From: Forficula auricularia | Taxonomy: Eukaryota > Arthropoda > Insecta > Dermaptera > Forficulidae | Reading direction: 5' to 3' | Length of the DNA stretch: 64,000 bases | Assembly: GCA_024734495.1 (NCBI GenBank) | Contig: JALMQS010000075.1 | Span: 6,917,129-6,981,128 of the forward strand | Shown here: positions 58,683 through 64,000 of the stretch, piece after piece | How the letters are laid out: each line of letters starts with the position of its first letter | How positions within the stretch are numbered: the first letter of the stretch is position 1 | The notes under the pieces: generated by a model | Database searches by the model: none | What the model was told of the DNA's origin: nothing | What the model saw: the letters and a program-made list of their open reading frames with translations, nothing else | Position numbers and translations under genes: made by a program

Positions 58683-61600
58683 TATTTTGAACAAAAAATA
58701 TATTCCCTTAGGTAATCTTTTGTCTTAAGAATTGAGCTTATTCTAAAGCGGATTGCTTTTTATTGAGAGGAGTCTGGAGCTGCATGGGTCAATAGACTCG
58801 CAAGGAATGCGCAGCATTCGCTGTTTCGATAAAAATCCGCATACTTCTTCGGCGGCATTGAAAGGGAAAAGCAAGATAGACAAGATGCGAAAAAATAAAA
58901 GATCTTAAAGGACGATGCACTTGCGAGTTCTTTGTTTAAAAGGCTTTCAAGAGTAACAGAAAAAAAAAGAAAAACAAAAAATCAATATTGAACTGTCTTA
59001 TCAATTTGATAAAAATAACGAATCAAATTTTTTTTTTAGAATAAATATCGATTTAGTAAAAATATTAAATATTATAAAGTAAATAGAAAACACTCTCTTT
59101 CCCCCTCCCCCTTTATGTTTCTATTTCTATAGATTAATTTTATCAAATTTACCAGACTAAAACCAATATAATTCTAATATAAATAGAGAAATAAAATTTG
59201 TATTATGAAATCAAAAAATATACAAATATAGGTATCTAGGTAAATAAAAGGATTGAAAAGTTTTCATAGTTATCAGATTTTTTATGAACATAGATGAGTT
59301 ACAAATGAACTTGAATTAATCTCGTGGTAACTATGCAATCAGAGGCTTAATGATGTTGATTGTAGTATGAATAAGCCCTTAAGGTGTTTCAAAAAGTGGA
59401 ACTTGATCTTTATTAATAAACCAGAATCAAATTTTTTTATAATCCATTGACGATATTTCCACAATCGATTAAAATTAAATAAATTAAAAAATAATCAGTA
59501 AATATTTATTAAACTAAAATTAATCTATACTATTTAATTTGTTTTAATTAACACTACTAGCTATTTTAATTTGTTATTAAAATTTATTTTAGGAGTATGC
59601 TAGTATGTCAAAATAAATTTTAATCATATTAAAAGAAAGAAAATGTAATACCATATCTTTGAAATTATTATCTTTCGATTTTCTATATTGACTTAGATTA
59701 CAAAGAAGAGTAAGTGAATTAAAGTAATTCACACCAAATTTAATTAATACTTCAGAATGTACACCATCTCATGATTGTATTTACACCAAGTTCATAAAAT
59801 AGTAAAGAATGTTATAAAAACGAATATTTTGCTAAAGATAAACTTAACCTATACGTAAAGTTTACATTGAATAATCCAAATGAAATGTAATGTAAATTTC
59901 TGACACAAGCAGACAAATAAATTGATAGGTTTTATTTATTTTTTGTATTTTCACAAATCAGTTAAGTTTCAAATTTACTGGGTTTATAAAAAATTCAATT
60001 AAGATTTTTTAACATTTCATTAGATTTTAAATTTTATAAAAATGTCATTAAAGGTTTTATGACAGAACAGAGGATGATTTGAAAACTTCATCATACCAAT
60101 TAATAACAAATACAAGCACAGAAAATATTTTATAATGATAGGTTCAATGCTTATAAGAGCGAATAAATTCTTCCTTCCTTGATTTATTATTTGTGAATAT
60201 ATAAAATAAATTGTAAAATATGTTTCCTCGATTAAATGCAATTCGTGTTTGTGTTGCTTTAAAATGCATGGCTGTTCTCTCAAGAGGATTATAAAATCGT
60301 AAAGGGTTGCTTAAAAAAACAGGAATCTTTTCCAATTGCCTGCTAAGTTATTTCTCTCGAAAATTCTATTGTGTGTGTATATGTGTGTGGCCGGGTTTGG
60401 CAACGGGGCTATGAAATCCATTGATGTTCGCAATCGCGTCCATTTATACGGTTACACGGCGAAAGTTGCCCACCAGACAAACAGACAGACAGACTCTTTT
60501 CGGCTCAGTCAAAAGGCCATCTCGAAATCTTTATAAATTATCATTTTCAAAATAAATAATAATAATAATAATAATGAATGGATGAAAAGAAATAAAAATG
60601 CTAACATTTCTAAATCATTTATCATTATTCGCCATCAAAATTTCAATTTTCAATTTCTATTCACTGACAGTCGGCAATTAATTGTTTTTCAAACGATTCA
60701 TATATTAAATGATTCAATAGTTGTAGGTGAAAAGTGGAAACTTAAATACAAAAAAGGCGAAAGCATTCGTTTTTTCTTAAGTGCTTTTTGAAAACATTAA
60801 ACAAGAAGACTCTGTTTTGTTGTCAATAAAATTTTAATACATCTAGTTTCTATCTTAATTAGTTGAATTAAAGATGTGTGTGTGTGACTTCTATAATAAT
60901 TTAAAAATCTATAAAATTTTAAAATTAGCTTAGTGTAAGACTTTTAGATGAAAATTATTTTGGATGCTATAAAGTAAAGTACTGGGACTCTTTTAACATG
61001 ATAGTTGCATTTCACTGAAATATCATATTTTTCGAATTAAGGGTTGTGTCATGATCATGATGCGCTAACGTTTTTGTGTCTGTGATTTTAATTTTCTATT
61101 CTCTATCTCTAATTATAAGCAGTATTTTATATATATGCAAGTTAAATTACGTATTTTAATATATACCTAAATACATTGCCGAAATGCTGTTTTATATAAA
61201 GTTTACCAACCGTGTTACAGAATGCTGCAACAATTTCTAAGTTGTAGCAAAATGGTGTTATATTAGTTCCGTGTTATATTATAAGAGGCTTACCTGTAAT
61301 AATTCTCGATAACAGATAAAAAACTACTCGATCCCTCAATTTGGGAGTCCTACTCACATTTGGCCATACATTTTTGTTCTATTTCAGTACTCTTTTCGTC
61401 CTGTGTACTTTGCACAGTCTAAATAATCGAAGGTTTTTAATTTAATAATCTTTTAAAATTAAGTAAAAAAATATATTCGACCTGCGTCTCGTGTGGCTCA
61501 ACAGGTGGAATTACAAATAAATCAATTTTAATGATTCATATAAAAAATAAATAAATATAAATTACTGACATAAAATAGTTCATAAACCACACTATTTAGT

Positions 61601-62338
61601 AGTCACGCAAAATGTTTTAAACTTCTAACTGGTCGCTGGTTTGTGTATTTCTAAAATTCTTTTAAATCATAAACCAATCACTACTGAAGTTTAAATCTAA
61701 TTCGATTAATTGCTCTAGATCGCAATTACTTAGAACCTTTTGCAGTCTCTTGCCTTGGAATTGTGAACGGCTAAGTCGCTTACAAAAGACCAAGTATGAA
61801 TCAATAAATAAAAGTAAATACTAGCAATTGAATTCTCGTAATAGGTTAAGCCGAAAAAAAAGTAGAATAACGATCGGTTGGAGGTGTAGATTTATAATAA
61901 TAACAATAATAAAAATATTATTCAAACAATCATATTATAATCTAGAAAAAAAATATTTGTACGTTAAAATGATTACGATTCAACAGCTTCTACCTCAAAT
62001 TATACCATTCTTAAATTGGCTAATAAACAAGGCATTAATCAATATGCAAGATCGGTGTTCTATATTTTGCTCTTTTGAGGTTTTGAAGTTCAATTATATT
62101 TCCAAATTTCTATGAAGTGGTTTCGCATTGACCCCGTTTCGATATTTAGAAGAAAAATGATCAAAGTATAATATACGTTTATTTAATTAACATTATACTT
62201 TAGAGATACAAATAAAAGGCACAAGGTTAAACCATATGGTATATACATATTTCAAAAGTTTACACTGTCGTATTAATAATATTATCATAAAATACTTATT
62301 TAAAAAATACATTTTTAAGCAGAAACCACTTAAATTAA
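58683..62338. other. Intron 2 sequence with GC-richer patches
   Basis: Patches at 58770-58880 (TGGAGCTGCATGGGTCAATA, CTTCTTCGGCGGCATTG) and 60370-60520 (GGCCGGGTTTGGCAACGGGG, GGTTACACGGCGAAAGTTGC, then a CAGA run) stand out. No splice-bounded exon was identified. On the - strand TTATTACAG|GTAAGC at about 61300 has the form of a recursive splice site. The rest is AT-rich. Confidence 0.35.
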
Positions 62339-62436
62339 ACATTTTTAGTGAGATAATCTCGTCAGAATGCAAAATGACTTCGGGATCAAGTAAAGAAACA
62401 TCGTGCATTTTGACGAGATTATCTCACTAAAAATGT
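62339..62436. repeat. Hairpin with 32-bp arms
   Basis: ACATTTTTAGTGAGATAATC (62339, continuing to 62370) is mirrored by GATTATCTCACTAAAAATGT (ending 62436), with one mismatch across 32 bp and a 34-bp spacer. It is the tightest small hairpin in the window. Short frames on each strand follow from the symmetry. Confidence 0.8.
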
Positions 62437-63567
62437 CTAATCTAGTTGGTTTCAGAAACTTCTCTTTTTGATTAAGCATCAATTCATCAGGTATTAATCT
62501 TGTAATAGGGATTGTTGTCATATACCGTATATAGAAATCGGGGAAAAATTTAGTTGCACACCAGATTAATTGCAGGTAGCTTGTTTAGGATGTAAACTTA
62601 TATATATATTATGTAATTATAATAATTTCTTGATGTTCTTTATAAATGTACATATTTGTTTAATATTATTTTATTTCCCCCCTAAAAATAATAATATCTA
62701 ATAATAATTATTAACCAAGAATAAAACCTTGTACCTATAGTGTCCATGAATAGCAGTTTCGGCATTGAAATTAGATTTATATTATTTTGTAAATCATTAT
62801 ACCAGGTCAATTTAATATGACCTAAGAATATAAATATTTAAATAAGCTAGGCAAGTGTACATAATGAGCCAGATGTTGACCTACACCGGCTTTACTTCTC
62901 CTCTTGCCATATTAAAATGTCAAAATTTTTATGATTTTCCATTAAACTATAATGGTTGATTTTGCGATTTTGACACAAATTTCTGTATTTTTTTAGTCTT
63001 TAATATATTAAATATTCCTAATAATAATGTAATACCTTATATCAGCTGTTCTCGACTTAGTTGATGAATGAGTGTTACCAAAACTAAACATTTAAGATAC
63101 TAGATACCATCAACAGAAATTTACTTTCCCTATAATTTGGCCCTGCTACTATTTCATCTTGAAAATCATTTTATATAAAAACAAACAAAAATTTCGATAA
63201 TCCACAAAAAATTCACTTTAGAAGAAATCATAAGGAAAATAACCTTTTTGAATTAGAAAAGCAAACCATGGAAAAAATTCGGGAAGAAGTTTTTCTACAA
63301 GAAATCAAATTTTAAAGAACAAACTAGATTAAAAAAAAAAAAAAACTATTTTACTTGATACACTCTCACTATATTGTGACCTTTTGAACATGCGCAAATG
63401 ACATTATTGCTGAAAAATTTACCAGTAAGTACCTCTAGTAGTATAATAACTAAAAAAATATCTTCATTATGATAATTTTTTCCTTCGCTAGTAGGAATTT
63501 ATTTATTTTTCTTCGTTCATCAGGTTGAGAACCGCTGCTTATAATTCGTAAGGAGTATCTTTAGTGC
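62437..63567. other. AT-rich intron 2 sequence without a supported feature
   Basis: Nothing beyond short homopolymers was recognised. Confidence 0.4.
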
Positions 63568-63813
63568 TTCTACACCTTTTTCAATTTTATTTCTGAAAAT
63601 ATCAAGTTAATTTCAGAAAATCCCAATTGAATTTGCGAAATCTCAATCGAATATTAGAAAAACGCACTTGTATTTCAGAATTTTCAATTGAATTTCACAA
63701 AATGTAAATTGTATTTCAGAAAATAAACATAAGTATATAAACAACTAGCTAAACAATTGACATTTTCTGAAATACAATTGGGGTTATCTTAAATACACAT
63801 GAAAAAGGTGTAG
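63568..63813. repeat. Inverted-repeat element with internal CAATTGAATTTC repeats
   Basis: The ends CTACACCTTTTTCA and TGAAAAAGGTGTAG are inverted. The interior holds five or six degenerate repeats of about 30 bp built on TTTCAGAAAAT and CAATTGAATTT, the last ones inverted (ATTTTCTGAAATACAATTG). It is non-coding. Confidence 0.6.
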
Positions 63814-64000
63814 TCGTGAAAGAGAGTAAAAACTCAGAACTCCTTTAAGACCCCATCCATCTCTTCAATCAAGCATTGGGATCCAAGTAACACGACTTAT
63901 ATTTGCTGGTATAGATGTTTAGTATCATATTTAGAAGCATATTCTATTTTGAAATCATATTCTAATCATCTAAAATGTCTATATTTGCAAAATTGGCAAA

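Larger units (their letters stand above)
32985..64000 (+). other. trbl: Start of intron 2 of the Tribbles gene (at least 31 kb, no end in window)
   Basis: The donor GTAAGT at 32985 opens an intron for which no continuing exon was found. An exon carrying the rest of the C-lobe should contain a DKHGCPAYVSPE-type block and be about 450 bases long. No such reading frame is visible on the + strand up to 64000. The gene therefore continues to the right, or this copy is truncated. Confidence 0.7.

Overview
The window looks like a piece of an AT-rich animal genome. Coding sequence is sparse, the two recognised exons are separated by a canonical GT-AG intron of about 26 kb, and the spaces between are full of short inverted-repeat elements, SINE-like and LINE-like remnants and poly(A)/poly(T) runs. 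Nothing bacterial is present: no operons, no ribosome-binding sites, no CRISPR array. Arthropod is the most natural reading (a Tribbles-type pseudokinase, very AT-rich introns, many foldback repeats); a crustacean such as a copepod would fit, but nothing here proves the lineage.

The one gene recognised with confidence is a Tribbles homolog on the + strand. Exon 1 (6501-6755) encodes a proline-rich N-terminus and the first strands of the kinase-like N-lobe, ending on the conserved Lys. Exon 2 (32683-32984) encodes the rest of the N-lobe and the altered catalytic loop. The remaining C-lobe and the C-terminal regulatory motifs are absent, so the next exon must lie beyond position 64000. Intron 1 is 25,927 bp; intron 2 is at least 31,016 bp.

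The introns hold most of the interest. Two short open reading frames on the - strand, 16931-17071 in intron 1 and 49403-49544 in intron 2, each have a splice acceptor, a strong GTGAGT donor and an open frame with protein-like composition. They suggest one or more antisense genes overlapping the Tribbles locus. A third candidate exon lies on the + strand at 58476-58682. GC-richer, more complex islands (near 25640, 27880, 34195, 38085, 42440 and 60370) stand out from the AT-rich background and may be intronic regulatory elements.

Repeats, left to right: palindromes at 371-582 and 613-830; an inverted-repeat element at 2925-3195 with a relative at 42808-43115; a LINE 3' end with a 12-bp target-site duplication near 4519; a duplicated block (5309-5439 and 6104-6240) just upstream of the gene; a 400-bp foldback family with three copies (6838, 43243, 53581), one interrupted by a hAT-like MITE with a perfect 8-bp duplication; a 780-bp foldback at 10714; SINE-like elements at 18062 and 38765; palindromes at 33070, 45124, 51840-52434, 62339 and 63568; a decayed reverse-transcriptase fragment at 45601-46040; and a 300-bp direct duplication (47531 and 55695). 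Several unrelated repeat families share an internal motif, CTGAnGA, short stem, GAAAC, which resembles a hammerhead ribozyme core and is the most unusual recurring signal seen.
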